From: Pseudomonas reactans
GTDB taxonomy: Bacteria; Pseudomonadota; Gammaproteobacteria; Pseudomonadales; Pseudomonadaceae
Direction: 5' to 3'
NCBI RefSeq assembly: GCF_013385825.1
Contig: NZ_JACAPG010000012.1
Location: forward strand, 1 to 64,000
DNA: 64,000 nt
Shown one piece after another: positions 18,811 through 27,162 of the stretch (positions are counted from its first letter, which is position 1; the number at the start of each line of letters is the position of its first letter). Under the pieces are notes generated by a model. The model did no database searches. It saw nothing but the letters and a program-made list of their open reading frames with translations, and was not told the DNA's origin. The translations under genes and the position numbers were made by a program.

Positions 18811-18855
18811 ATACTGGACTGGTGAGTTTGGTATTAATAACATACCCGCCAGTAT
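18811..18855. promoter_or_regulatory. candidate TetR operator between regulator and RND operon
   Basis: ATACTGG (18811-18817) and its reverse complement CCAGTAT (18849-18855) flank a second inverted pair GGTAT (18830-18834)/ATACC (18842-18846). All lie in the divergent promoter region. Which pair the regulator binds is not decided. Confidence 0.5.
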
Positions 18856-18892
18856 AATTATTCCTAGATCTATTTGCGAAAGGTCCTACAGC

Positions 18893-19993
18893 ATGCGCAG
18901 CACCTTCCTGCCCTTTGCGTTGCCTATCAGCCTGATCTTCCTGCTGGCCGCCTGCGGCCATGAAGAAGCGGCCCAGACTACCATCCGACCGGCCATGGTG
19001 GTGCAGCCGCAGCCTTCTTCACAGTCGATGGACAGCTACCCCGGTGAAGTGCGCGCCCGTTATGAACCGGACCTGGCCTTTCGCATCGGTGGCAAAGTCA
19101 GCAAGCGGTTGGTGGAAGAGGGCGAGCGGGTCAAGGCCAACCAGGCGCTTGCCGAACTCGACCCGCAAGATGTGCGCCTGCAACTGGAAGCGACCCGTGC
19201 CCAAGTCGCCGCCGCCGAGGCCAACCTGAGCCTGGTGCGCGCCGAGCGTGACCGCTACAAGACCTTGATGGACCGTCAGATGGTCAGCCGCTCGCAGTAC
19301 GACAATTCCGAAAACCTTTACCGATCCGGCGAAGCCCGACTCAAGCAGATCAAGGCCGAGTTCGACGTGGCCAGCAACCAGGCTGGCTATGCGGTGCTAC
19401 GTGCGCCACAGGATGGCGTGGTGGCCAAACGTGCGGTGGAAGTCGGGCAGGTGGTGTCCGCCGGCCAGACCGTGTTCACCCTCGCTACCGATGGCGAACG
19501 TGAAGTATTGATCAGCCTGCCGGAGCAGGGTTTTGGTCGTTTCAAGATCGGCCAGCCGGTGTCGGTCGAGCTGTGGAGCCAGCCCGACCAGCGCTTCAGC
19601 GGCCGCATTCGAGAGCTGTCGCCGGCTGCCGATCCAAAGTCGCGTACGTTCGCTGCCCGTGTGGCGTTCACCGGCGGCAAGGTCCCGGCCGAGCTGGGCC
19701 AGAGCGCCCGCGTGTTCATACAGGTCGACGGCGATATTCCGCTCTCGGTCCCACTGTCGGCCCTCAGCGCGGAGAACGGTGCGTCCTACGTGTGGCGTGT
19801 ACAGCCGGACAACACTCTCAAGCGCACGCCCGTGCGCATCGGTGCCTTCGGTGAAAAAACCGTTCCGGTACTGGAAGGTTTGAGCCCTACGGATTGGGTC
19901 ATTGCTGCCGGTGTACATGTGCTTCACGAGGGCCAGCAAGTGCGCCCTGTGGATCGCTCCAACCGTGTGGTGAATCTGGCGGCCAAGGAGTAG
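18893..19993 (+). CDS. RND efflux periplasmic adaptor (membrane fusion protein), lipoprotein
   Basis: 366 residues. Lipobox LLAAC (Cys 21) anchors it to the inner membrane. Then come the split biotinyl-lipoyl-like domain (GGKVSKRLVEEGERVKANQ near residue 66, PQDGVVAKRAVEVGQVV near residue 175), an alpha-helical hairpin (about 97-160), a beta-barrel and a membrane-proximal domain. It couples the RND pump to an outer-membrane channel. No channel gene is nearby, so a shared TolC/OprM-type protein is presumably used. The stop is 6 bp before the pump gene. Confidence 0.95.
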   Translation: MRSTFLPFALPISLIFLLAACGHEEAAQTTIRPAMVVQPQPSSQSMDSYPGEVRARYEPDLAFRIGGKVSKRLVEEGERVKANQALAELDPQDVRLQLEATRAQVAAAEANLSLVRAERDRYKTLMDRQMVSRSQYDNSENLYRSGEARLKQIKAEFDVASNQAGYAVLRAPQDGVVAKRAVEVGQVVSAGQTVFTLATDGEREVLISLPEQGFGRFKIGQPVSVELWSQPDQRFSGRIRELSPAADPKSRTFAARVAFTGGKVPAELGQSARVFIQVDGDIPLSVPLSALSAENGASYVWRVQPDNTLKRTPVRIGAFGEKTVPVLEGLSPTDWVIAAGVHVLHEGQQVRPVDRSNRVVNLAAKE

Positions 19994-19999
19994 TCCCCG

Positions 20000-22900
20000 A
20001 TGGGTTTCAATCTTTCCGAATGGGCGTTGCGTAATCGCCAGATCGTCTTGTTCCTGATGATTCTGCTGGCAGTGGTCGGCACCTTGTCCTACTCCAAACT
20101 GGGACAAAGTGAAGACCCGCCGTTCACCTTCAAGGCCATGGTGATCAAGACCAACTGGCCTGGCGCCACGGCCCAGGAAGTCTCCCGGCAAGTCACTGAG
20201 CGCATCGAGAAAAAACTCATGGAAACCGGTGAGTACGAGCGCATCGTCTCGTTCTCGCGCCCCGGTGAATCCCAGGTCACCTTCATGGCCCGCGACTCCA
20301 TGCATTCGGCGCAGATTCCTGAGCTGTGGTATCAGGTGCGCAAGAAGATCAGCGATATCCGCCAGACCTTGCCACCGGATATACAGGGTCCGTTTTTCAA
20401 CGATGAATTCGGCACCACCTTCGGCAATATCTACGCCCTGACCGGCGACGGCTTTGACTACGCGGTGCTCAAGGACTACGCCGACCGTATCCAGATTCAG
20501 CTGCAGCGCGTGGCGGATGTGGGCAAGGTCGAGCTGCTGGGCCTGCAGGACGAGAAGATCTGGATCGAACTGTCCAACCTCAAGCTGGCGACCCTCGGTT
20601 TGCCGCTGGCAGCGGTACAGAAGGCGTTGCAGGAGCAGAACGCAGTCTCCACTGCCGGGTTCTTTGAAACCCCGAGCGAACGCGTGCAACTGCGCGTATC
20701 GGGTAACTTCAAGAGCGTGGAAGAGATCCGCAACTTCCCGATTCGCGTGGGCGACCGTACCTTCCGCATCGGCGACGTGGCCGACATCCACCGTGGCTTC
20801 AACGACCCGCCGGCACCGCGCATGCGTTACATGGGCGCAGACGCGATCGGCCTGGCCGTGGCCATGCGTGACGGCGGCGATATCCTGGTACTGGGCAAAG
20901 CCCTGGAAGGAGAATTCGCACGCCTGCAGAAGAACCTTCCAGCCGGCATGGAGCTGCGCAAGGTGTCGGACCAACCGGCGGCGGTGAAAACCAGCGTCGG
21001 CGAATTCGTGCAGGTACTGGCCGAAGCGCTGGCTATCGTGTTGCTGGTGAGTTTCTTCTCCCTCGGCGTGCGTACCGGCATGGTGGTGGCCCTGGCGATT
21101 CCGCTGGTGTTGGCGATGACCTTTGCCACCATGTATTACCTGGGCATCGGCCTGCACAAGATTTCCCTCGGCGCCTTGGTGCTGGCGCTGGGTTTGCTGG
21201 TGGACGACGCGATCATCGCCGTGGAAATGATGGCGATCAAAATGGAGCAGGGTTACGACCGGCTCAAGGCCGCCAGCTTTGCCTGGACCAGCACCGCATT
21301 CCCGATGCTCACCGGTACGCTGATCACCGCAGCGGGCTTCCTGCCGATTGCCACGGCGCAATCGAGCACCGGCGAGTACACCCGTTCGATCTTCCAGGTG
21401 GTGACCATTGCATTGCTCGCCTCGTGGGTAGCTGCGGTGGTGTTTGTACCCTACCTGGGGGAAAAACTCCTGCCGGACCTGGCGAAGATTCATGCGGCCA
21501 AGCACGGCACCGATGGCCCGGATCCCTACGGCACACCCTTCTATCAACGCGTAAGACGCCTGGTGGAGTGGTGCGTGCGTCGGCGTAAAACCGTGATCGT
21601 CCTGACCCTGCTGCTGTTTATCGGCTCGGTGGCGCTGTTCCGTTTTGTGCCGCAACAGTTCTTCCCGGCTTCCGGCCGCCTGGAACTGATGGTGGATCTG
21701 AAATTGGCCGAAGGGGCGTCCTTGAGCAACACCGCCGACCAGGTCAAACGCCTGGAAGCCTTGCTCAAGGAGCACGCGGGCATCGACAACTACGTGGCCT
21801 ATGTCGGCACCGGTTCGCCGCGTTTCTACTTGCCCCTTGACCAACAACTGCCGGCCGCCAGCTTCGCCCAGTTTGTCGTGCTGGCCAAAACCATCGAGGA
21901 GCGTGAAAGCCTGCGCACCTGGCTGATCGAAACCCTCAACGAACAATTCCCTGACCTGCGCTCACGGGTTACACGCCTGGAGAATGGTCCGCCTGTGGGC
22001 TATCCGGTGCAGTTTCGCGTGACCGGCGAACATATCGAAGAAGTCCGCGCGCTGGCTCGGAAAGTCGCTGCAAAGGTTCGCGAAAATACCCACGTGGTCA
22101 ACGTGCACCTGGACTGGGAAGAACCGAGCAAGATCGTCTACCTCAATATCGATCAGGACCGCGCCCGTGCCCTCGGCGTGAGCACGGCCAACCTGTCGAA
22201 ATTCCTGCAGAGCTCGTTGACCGGGTCCAGCGTCAGCCAATACCGCGAGGACAACGAGTTGATCGAAATCCTCCTGCGCGGCACCGTGCATGAACGCACC
22301 GAGCTGTCGTTGCTGCCAAGCCTGGCGGTGCCAACCGACAATGGCAAAAGCGTGGCGCTGTCGCAGATCGCCACCCTCGAATACGGTTTTGAGGAAGGCA
22401 TCATCTGGCACCGCAACCGTCTACCCACGGTGACCATCCGCGCAGACATCTATGGCAAGGAACAACCGGCGACCCTGGTCCAGCAAATCCTGCCGACCCT
22501 GGAAAGCGTACGCGCTGAGCTGCCGGATGGTTACTTGCTGGACGTCGGCGGCACGGTCGAAGATTCCGCCCGTGGGCAGAACTCGGTAAAAGCCGGCGTG
22601 CCGTTGTTCATCGTGGTGGTGCTGACGCTGCTGATGCTGCAACTGCGCAGCTTCTCACGCACGGCGATGGTGTTTCTGACGGCGCCGCTGGGCTTGATTG
22701 GTGTGACGCTGTTCCTGCTGGTATTCCGCCAGCCCTTCGGGTTTGTGGCCATGCTCGGCACCATCGCCTTGTCGGGGATGATCATGCGCAACTCGGTGAT
22801 TCTGGTGGACCAGATCGAACAGGACATCAAGGCCGGCCTGGCGCCGTGGCAGGCGATTATCGAAGCCACCGTCCGACGCTTCCGCCCGATTGTGCTGACA

Positions 22901-23065
22901 GCCCTCGCGGCGGTTCTGGCGATGATCCCGCTGTCGCGCAGTGTGTTCTTCGGGCCGATGGCGGTGGCGATCATGGGTGGATTGATTGTGGCGACGGCGT
23001 TGACATTATTATTCTTGCCGGCGCTTTACGCGGCTTGGTTCCGCGTCAAGAAGGATGTCCAATAA
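20000..23065 (+). CDS. RND efflux transporter, inner-membrane pump
   Basis: 1021 residues, the full AcrB/MexB-superfamily length, with 12 predicted membrane segments and two large periplasmic loops. The proton-relay aspartates lie in TM4 (LGLLVDDAIIAVEMM, near residue 400). The sequence resembles the shorter-loop efflux pumps paired with a single adaptor (VexF/MexQ-like in general architecture) more than metal-exporting CusA, since no Met-rich metal site is visible. Substrate unknown. Encoded directly after the adaptor and controlled by the divergent TetR protein. Confidence 0.96.
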   Translation: MGFNLSEWALRNRQIVLFLMILLAVVGTLSYSKLGQSEDPPFTFKAMVIKTNWPGATAQEVSRQVTERIEKKLMETGEYERIVSFSRPGESQVTFMARDSMHSAQIPELWYQVRKKISDIRQTLPPDIQGPFFNDEFGTTFGNIYALTGDGFDYAVLKDYADRIQIQLQRVADVGKVELLGLQDEKIWIELSNLKLATLGLPLAAVQKALQEQNAVSTAGFFETPSERVQLRVSGNFKSVEEIRNFPIRVGDRTFRIGDVADIHRGFNDPPAPRMRYMGADAIGLAVAMRDGGDILVLGKALEGEFARLQKNLPAGMELRKVSDQPAAVKTSVGEFVQVLAEALAIVLLVSFFSLGVRTGMVVALAIPLVLAMTFATMYYLGIGLHKISLGALVLALGLLVDDAIIAVEMMAIKMEQGYDRLKAASFAWTSTAFPMLTGTLITAAGFLPIATAQSSTGEYTRSIFQVVTIALLASWVAAVVFVPYLGEKLLPDLAKIHAAKHGTDGPDPYGTPFYQRVRRLVEWCVRRRKTVIVLTLLLFIGSVALFRFVPQQFFPASGRLELMVDLKLAEGASLSNTADQVKRLEALLKEHAGIDNYVAYVGTGSPRFYLPLDQQLPAASFAQFVVLAKTIEERESLRTWLIETLNEQFPDLRSRVTRLENGPPVGYPVQFRVTGEHIEEVRALARKVAAKVRENTHVVNVHLDWEEPSKIVYLNIDQDRARALGVSTANLSKFLQSSLTGSSVSQYREDNELIEILLRGTVHERTELSLLPSLAVPTDNGKSVALSQIATLEYGFEEGIIWHRNRLPTVTIRADIYGKEQPATLVQQILPTLESVRAELPDGYLLDVGGTVEDSARGQNSVKAGVPLFIVVVLTLLMLQLRSFSRTAMVFLTAPLGLIGVTLFLLVFRQPFGFVAMLGTIALSGMIMRNSVILVDQIEQDIKAGLAPWQAIIEATVRRFRPIVLTALAAVLAMIPLSRSVFFGPMAVAIMGGLIVATALTLLFLPALYAAWFRVKKDVQ

Positions 23066-23179
23066 TATAAGTTGGGGAGGGCGTGTGTAAAAGTTCATGC
23101 GCCCGATAACGACACGCAGTGGGAAATGCCTGACACCGGATGACTGCTGTTGCAGTCTACGTGCCTCCCACCGATTTAA

Positions 23180-23635
23180 TTAAAGTGCGGGAAGTTTTTT
23201 TTCTACGGTTTTTATAATTGAAGTGTTAGTGTCGGCCAGTGGTGTAATGCGCTGCAGTGTGTGGTCCAGATGGGTGACGGAGTTCGTATATAAGTGGCAC
23301 AAAAAACTGTCCTCTCCGGTGATTTTGTAGCACACAACACATTCAGTCATTTGCGCAAGTAACTGCTCCACCACCTGAAAGTTTCCCGTCAAGGGTTTAA
23401 CCCTTACCAGTGCTTGCAGTGCAAAGCCAAGTGCCTGTGCGTCTAACTCTACGCTGAACCCGCTGATGACTCCCGCGACCTCCAAGCGCTTGAGGCGTTC
23501 GCTGCAGCCTGGCGCGGACAGCCCTACCTGGCGGCTCAGTGCGCGAATCGATGCGCGGGCATTGTGATGGAGGGCAGTAATCAGCGCGCGATCAATCGGG
23601 TCTAGTTTTGCATCGATCTTTGTAAGCTTTTTCAT
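23180..23635 (-). CDS. Lrp/AsnC family transcriptional regulator
   Basis: 151 residues: winged helix-turn-helix (about residues 12-60, SIRALSRQVGLSAPGCSERLKRLE) and an AsnC/RAM ligand domain (about 75-145). The family senses amino acids. It is divergent from the broken halogenase-like gene with 166 bp between, and the LysE exporters follow, so control of amino-acid export or of the lost enzyme is a reasonable inference. Confidence 0.92.
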   Translation of the reverse strand: MKKLTKIDAKLDPIDRALITALHHNARASIRALSRQVGLSAPGCSERLKRLEVAGVISGFSVELDAQALGFALQALVRVKPLTGNFQVVEQLLAQMTECVVCYKITGEDSFLCHLYTNSVTHLDHTLQRITPLADTNTSIIKTVEKKLPAL

Positions 23636-23697
23636 TAGATGGACCTTACGAACATTGATGAAATAGCATGAAAATCTTACATACCACGATTCCGTAA

Positions 23698-23738
23698 AAA
23701 AACAATGGCTTTTTTGAAAGCCCCTGCCTATTGTTTTT
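23698..23738. promoter_or_regulatory. AT-rich inverted repeat in the lrp-like/halogenase intergenic region
   Basis: AAAAACAAT (23698-23706) and ATTGTTTTT (23730-23738) form a 9-bp inverted repeat centred at 23718, between the divergent genes. A binding site for the Lrp/AsnC regulator is plausible; a stem-loop in the transcript is the alternative. Confidence 0.45.
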
Positions 23739-23801
23739 GCCAGCAGTCGTAGGCAGTACTGCGTTGCTCTTTCAACTTGATCTATTTGTCGAGGGATTGA
23801 A

Positions 23802-24398
23802 ATGAACTACGTACTTGATGAGGCTCGCCTGCAAGACCATCACGCTACTAACTTTCCTGAATCAAGCGTATTTGCACTGCGCCATGAGTTTTCCCGTAAC
23901 GGGTTTATAAAAGTGTGCAATGTTGTCGACGACGACCTGCGCGAAAAGATAACAAGTGAGGTCAACAGTCTGATCGATCGTCAGCTTGAACGTCGCGACT
24001 TGCACTTGGCAACCACTGATAATACGCCACGCTACATGAGTGTAGTGCGCAGCGAGTTCATTGCTGAAAACAGCGCGCTGATCAACACGCTGTCCAAGTC
24101 CAGTGTACTGCTCGATACCTTGTCCCAGATCGCAGGGGCTCAAATTGTCGCGTCTGTTTCCAAGGATGAGGAATACCTGATCACCAAGCAGGAGCACAAA
24201 GGTGATACCCACGGGATGATGATAAGGAGCATCGTATGCCTGATACCCTGCTGCCCATTTACCAAGCCGTGCTGGCTTTCGCTATCGCCGCTATCGCTTT
24301 GCTCGCCAGCCCAGGCCCTGCCACGCTGGCATTGGCGGCAAGCGGGGCGGCCTATGGCATGCGGCGTTCGACGCGTTTTTTTGTCGGAATCACGCTAG
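23802..24398 (+). pseudogene. truncated 2-oxoglutarate/Fe(II) amino-acid halogenase/oxygenase of the HalD/BesD type
   Basis: The first 138 or so residues look like the N-terminal half of the HalD/BesD (ArpA-like) family: NFPESSVFALRHEFSRNGF, then RRDLHLATTDNTPRYMSVVRSEFIA and KQEHKGDTHG. In intact members, as I recall them, GDTHGW leads directly into the H-x-G (halogenase) or H-x-D iron motif, and about 120 more residues follow. Here the frame runs GDTHG-MM into unrelated Cys- and Trp-rich residues that overlap the LysE gene in another frame. All iron ligands are therefore missing. A deletion ending about 20 bp before the LysE start explains it. Confidence 0.75.
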
Positions 24399-24853
24399 GA
24401 CTGGTGATCGCCATGACATTGGTCGCCACAGGCCTGTATGTGGTGCTGCACCGTTTCCCGATGCTGGCGACGGCGCTGACGGTCATCTCCATCGCCTATA
24501 TCTTTTGGCTGGCCTACCGCATTGGTACTGCGCCGCCGATCGAGCAGGTGCAGTCCGCAGTCACGCCGGGCTGGGGCGCCGGCTTTGTGCTAGGTGTTGC
24601 GAATATCAAGGCGTATGCGGCGTTCGCTGCATTGTTGGGCAGTTTCACCTTGGGCACGGCGCCTGCGTGGGAGCAGGGTACAAAGGCGTTGATCTGCCTG
24701 TTGGTGTGTGTGGTGTTCGATTTTTTGTGGCTGTTTGCCGGCAGCCGGATGCGCAGGTTGTTCATCCATCCGACCTGGAGCCGGCGACTTAACGTAAGCT
24801 TCGCGATTTTGATGGTAGCGACGGTTGCCTGGTCGTTGACGCTGGCGCGGTAG
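24236..24853 (+). CDS. LysE/RhtB family amino-acid exporter
   Basis: 205 residues with six predicted membrane segments and the N-terminal signature LLASPGPATLALAASGAAYG of the LysE superfamily, which exports amino acids and derivatives. AAGGAG lies 7 bp before ATG 24236. The start lies about 20 bp past the apparent deletion junction of the truncated enzyme gene. A second LysE-type gene follows 49 bp on. Confidence 0.9.
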   Translation: MPDTLLPIYQAVLAFAIAAIALLASPGPATLALAASGAAYGMRRSTRFFVGITLGLVIAMTLVATGLYVVLHRFPMLATALTVISIAYIFWLAYRIGTAPPIEQVQSAVTPGWGAGFVLGVANIKAYAAFAALLGSFTLGTAPAWEQGTKALICLLVCVVFDFLWLFAGSRMRRLFIHPTWSRRLNVSFAILMVATVAWSLTLAR

Positions 24854-24902
24854 CGCTATCGGTGCAAAGGCGTTCGATCATTTTCGCCCGAGGATAATCT
24901 TA

Positions 24903-25496
24903 ATGTTTGGGACCGTTTCTGCACTGGTGTTGTTACTGGTAGTGCCTGGGCCGACCAACACCTTGTTAATGCGTGCAGGGGTGCTTTTTGGCTTCTGGGC
25001 TTCATGGCGTATGGCTTTTATCGAATGCCTGGCTTATTTGCTTCAGGTGTCGGTCTGGGGCGTGGGGTCGTTCTATCTGTCGGCTTGGTCACCGTGGACG
25101 GTGAAGATCGCGCAGTTGGCGGCAGTCTGCTATCTGCTGCGACTTGCCTACACCTTGTGGCAGCACAAGAACAGCACGGACGGCCCGACCCGCGACCGTT
25201 TCTCCGGGCCCTATTTCTTCTGGCTGACGGTCTTGAACCCCAAGGGCCTGCTGATTGTGTCGTTTATCGCGCCGGTCGGCACTTTTGCCACGTTGCCCGA
25301 CTATGTCGGCTTCATGATCACGCTGGCGCTGGTGGTGATACCGGTAGGGTCTGCCTGGATCGTGCTGGGCAGTCGTTTCGAAGGGATTCAAAAGGCCTGG
25401 CTGACACCGTTGAAGATCAATCGGGCGACGTCCGTGGCTATTGGCTGCTTCGCTACGATCATGATGGGACGGCTGGCTGACTCGGTCCTTCACTGA
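24903..25496 (+). CDS. second LysE/RhtB-type exporter
   Basis: 197 residues, five to six membrane segments, with VVPGPTNTLLMRAGVLFG as the LysE-type N-terminal motif and LNPKGLLI mid-protein. It diverges strongly from its neighbour, so it is not a recent duplicate. The N-terminus is short before the motif; ATG 24903 is the only good start seen. Substrate unknown, an amino acid or derivative by family. Confidence 0.87.
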   Translation: MFGTVSALVLLLVVPGPTNTLLMRAGVLFGFWASWRMAFIECLAYLLQVSVWGVGSFYLSAWSPWTVKIAQLAAVCYLLRLAYTLWQHKNSTDGPTRDRFSGPYFFWLTVLNPKGLLIVSFIAPVGTFATLPDYVGFMITLALVVIPVGSAWIVLGSRFEGIQKAWLTPLKINRATSVAIGCFATIMMGRLADSVLH

Positions 25497-25643
25497 GGCT
25501 ACACATGCCGATGCAAACGACGCTCCAGGATCAGGGAACGTTGCATCCATGGCATTCCACTCAGACTTGCCTGATGGACAGGCGCAGATTCTGGCTTTGC
25601 TTGTTGGCGGCCAGGTTCTTTCAATGAGTTTATGGAGTGTCAC

Positions 25644-25913
25644 ATGTCGTTTTTTAGTGCGATTGCAGCGTTCAAAGGTGCGTTTCTCGGTGCTTTGGTG
25701 GGCAGTCAACTGCCTCGCAAAGGCTATGAGCCGGCTACACCTCAGACGCCAGGGTATGAAAAACCCTGCCATCATCACACCCAATCGAATCAGTTCGGTT
25801 ACAACCACCCTCGACCAGCCAGGCCCGGGGACTACCATCTCCACCCACAGATGGGCGTTGAGCAGCCGTTGCCGAGCCGACCTTTGTATCCGCTGTTTTC
25901 GTTGAATCGCTAA
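25644..25913 (+). CDS. small His/Pro-rich orphan protein
   Basis: 89 residues from ATG 25644, with GGAG 7 bp upstream. A short hydrophobic N-terminus (FFSAIAAFKGAFLGALVGSQLP) with Gly/Ala spacing is followed by a tail rich in Pro, His, Gln and Tyr, including three His in a row and YHLHPQ. Codon use is ordinary. No family recognised; metal binding or membrane attachment are guesses only. The 147 bp before it (25497-25643) show no other gene. Confidence 0.55.
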   Translation: MSFFSAIAAFKGAFLGALVGSQLPRKGYEPATPQTPGYEKPCHHHTQSNQFGYNHPRPARPGDYHLHPQMGVEQPLPSRPLYPLFSLNR

Positions 25914-25932
25914 GGGACTAGCGTAAGACCGT

Positions 25933-25966
25933 TGCGCCCAAGTCCGTTGCGAGCGGCTTGGGCGCA
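25933..25966. terminator. hairpin between convergent genes
   Basis: 10-bp stem TGCGCCCAAG/CTTGGGCGCA (25933-25942 with 25957-25966) between the small orphan gene and the minus-strand DUF4197 gene. No T-run on either side, so a shared weak terminator is likely at best. Confidence 0.5.
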
Positions 25967-25979
25967 CCGAGTGAGTGCG

Positions 25980-26669
25980 TTACAGCGCGCCGAAGACTTT
26001 CTTCGCCAGGCTGGTCGCGGCGGCCGCCGGGTTCTCACGAATGGTTTCTTCCTGCTTCGCAATCATCTTGAACAACCCGTCCAGCGCCTGCTCGGTCACG
26101 TAGTTCTCAACGTTGGCGCTCTTGGCATCCACCGCGCCAAAGGCCGCGGCCTTGCCGGCCAGGGCATTGTATTGCTGGGCGACGCCGACCTTGTCGGTCG
26201 CGGCCTTGACGATCGGCAGGAATTTGGTGCGGATTTGTTCGCGGCTGCTTTTGTTCAGGTACTGGGTGGCCGAGTCCTGGCCGCCACTGAGAATGCCCTT
26301 GGCGTCTGTCACGCTCATGTTCTTCACGGCATTGACCAGGATTGGCTGGGCCTGAGTCACGGCGGTTTCGGCGGCTTTGTTCATGCTGGTTTCCAGCTGG
26401 GTCACCTGGTCACCCATGCCGAACATTTTCAGTTTGTCGGCAACTTTTCCCAGCTTGCCAGGCAGGCCGATTTTCACGTCCGGGTTGTTGCTGAAACCAC
26501 CGGGTACACCCAGTTGCTTCACGGCGATCTGCGCGCCTTGGGTCAGGGCGTCCTTGAGGCCGCCACTGGCGTCGCCCTGGGACAGGCTGCTCAAGTCCAG
26601 GGCCATGGCGTTGGCGCCGAGCAGCAGGCCGGCACACAGGGCAGTAAAGCGAAGGGAGTTACGGAGCAT
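25980..26669 (-). CDS. DUF4197 periplasmic protein
   Basis: 229 residues. A cleavable signal peptide (to about ANAMA at residue 22) precedes a helical DUF4197 domain filling the rest of the chain (GGLKDALTQGAQIAV at about 36-50, then long Ala-rich helices). Periplasmic, function not established. It ends the short minus-strand run with the YbaY lipoprotein gene and plsB upstream. Confidence 0.9.
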   Translation of the reverse strand: MLRNSLRFTALCAGLLLGANAMALDLSSLSQGDASGGLKDALTQGAQIAVKQLGVPGGFSNNPDVKIGLPGKLGKVADKLKMFGMGDQVTQLETSMNKAAETAVTQAQPILVNAVKNMSVTDAKGILSGGQDSATQYLNKSSREQIRTKFLPIVKAATDKVGVAQQYNALAGKAAAFGAVDAKSANVENYVTEQALDGLFKMIAKQEETIRENPAAAATSLAKKVFGAL

Positions 26670-26709
26670 GGGCGCTTCCTTTTTGATCTGGCTTAGGTTC
26701 TAGAGACTA

Positions 26710-27111
26710 TCAGTGGGCGACAGCATCAACCCGCAGGCGCAGCGGTTGCGCGTCCTGGCCATTGAGCTGCACAGCGTGCCGTTCGGTGGTGATAAACAGT
26801 AGCTTGCCATCCAATTCGATGCGAGCGCTCACCGAATAACTGTGGCCGGGTTTGACTTGCGCCGGGTCGTAGCTCAGGTGGAACGGCAGTGGCACCTGGC
26901 CTTTGACCGGGCCTTTCTGCTCGGCCAGGGTGACGGCTGGGGCGTCCATCAACGACACATCTTGCAGGGTGACGCTCAAGGTCGCGGTCGGTGGCAGAGC
27001 GATACGTTGCAAGTAGAACACTTCGCCATCGAGGCTGGCCTTGGGCGTAGGGCTCATGGATTGGCAGGCTCCGAGCAGGGCGGTGAGGCCCAGGAGGATG
27101 ATCTTTTTCAT
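26710..27111 (-). CDS. YbaY-type lipoprotein
   Basis: 133 residues. Lipobox ALLGAC (Cys near residue 15), then a YbaY/YscW-type beta-rich domain: VFYLQRIALPPTATLSVTLQDVSLMD is its usual opening. AAAGGAG 8 bp before the start at 27111 fixes it; the frame is open 10 codons further. Despite the Pfam link to type III pilotin YscW, members like this are ordinary envelope lipoproteins. Function unknown. Confidence 0.87.
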   Translation of the reverse strand: MKKIILLGLTALLGACQSMSPTPKASLDGEVFYLQRIALPPTATLSVTLQDVSLMDAPAVTLAEQKGPVKGQVPLPFHLSYDPAQVKPGHSYSVSARIELDGKLLFITTERHAVQLNGQDAQPLRLRVDAVAH

Positions 27112-27162
27112 GGTACAGCTCCTTTTCAACGGCGCCGGCATCCAACGGGCGCCTTCTTAAAT

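Noticed and set aside
19397..21946. 849-codon open frame antisense to the RND adaptor and pump genes
   Set aside because: It lies opposite two clear conserved genes, has no family motif, and is explained by high GC at third positions. Similar long antisense frames oppose plsB (26842-28491), ndvB (33637-35469) and bamA (56596-58326).
25089..25967. 292-codon minus-strand frame opposite the second LysE-type gene
   Set aside because: It spans a convincing plus-strand membrane protein and a gap, and its product is low-complexity Arg/His/Gln-rich, typical of a shadow frame.
26710..27111. Possible type III secretion pilotin (YscW-like domain)
   Set aside because: The domain is shared by YbaY-type envelope lipoproteins found without type III systems; no secretion genes flank it, so it does not support the hrp-box finding.
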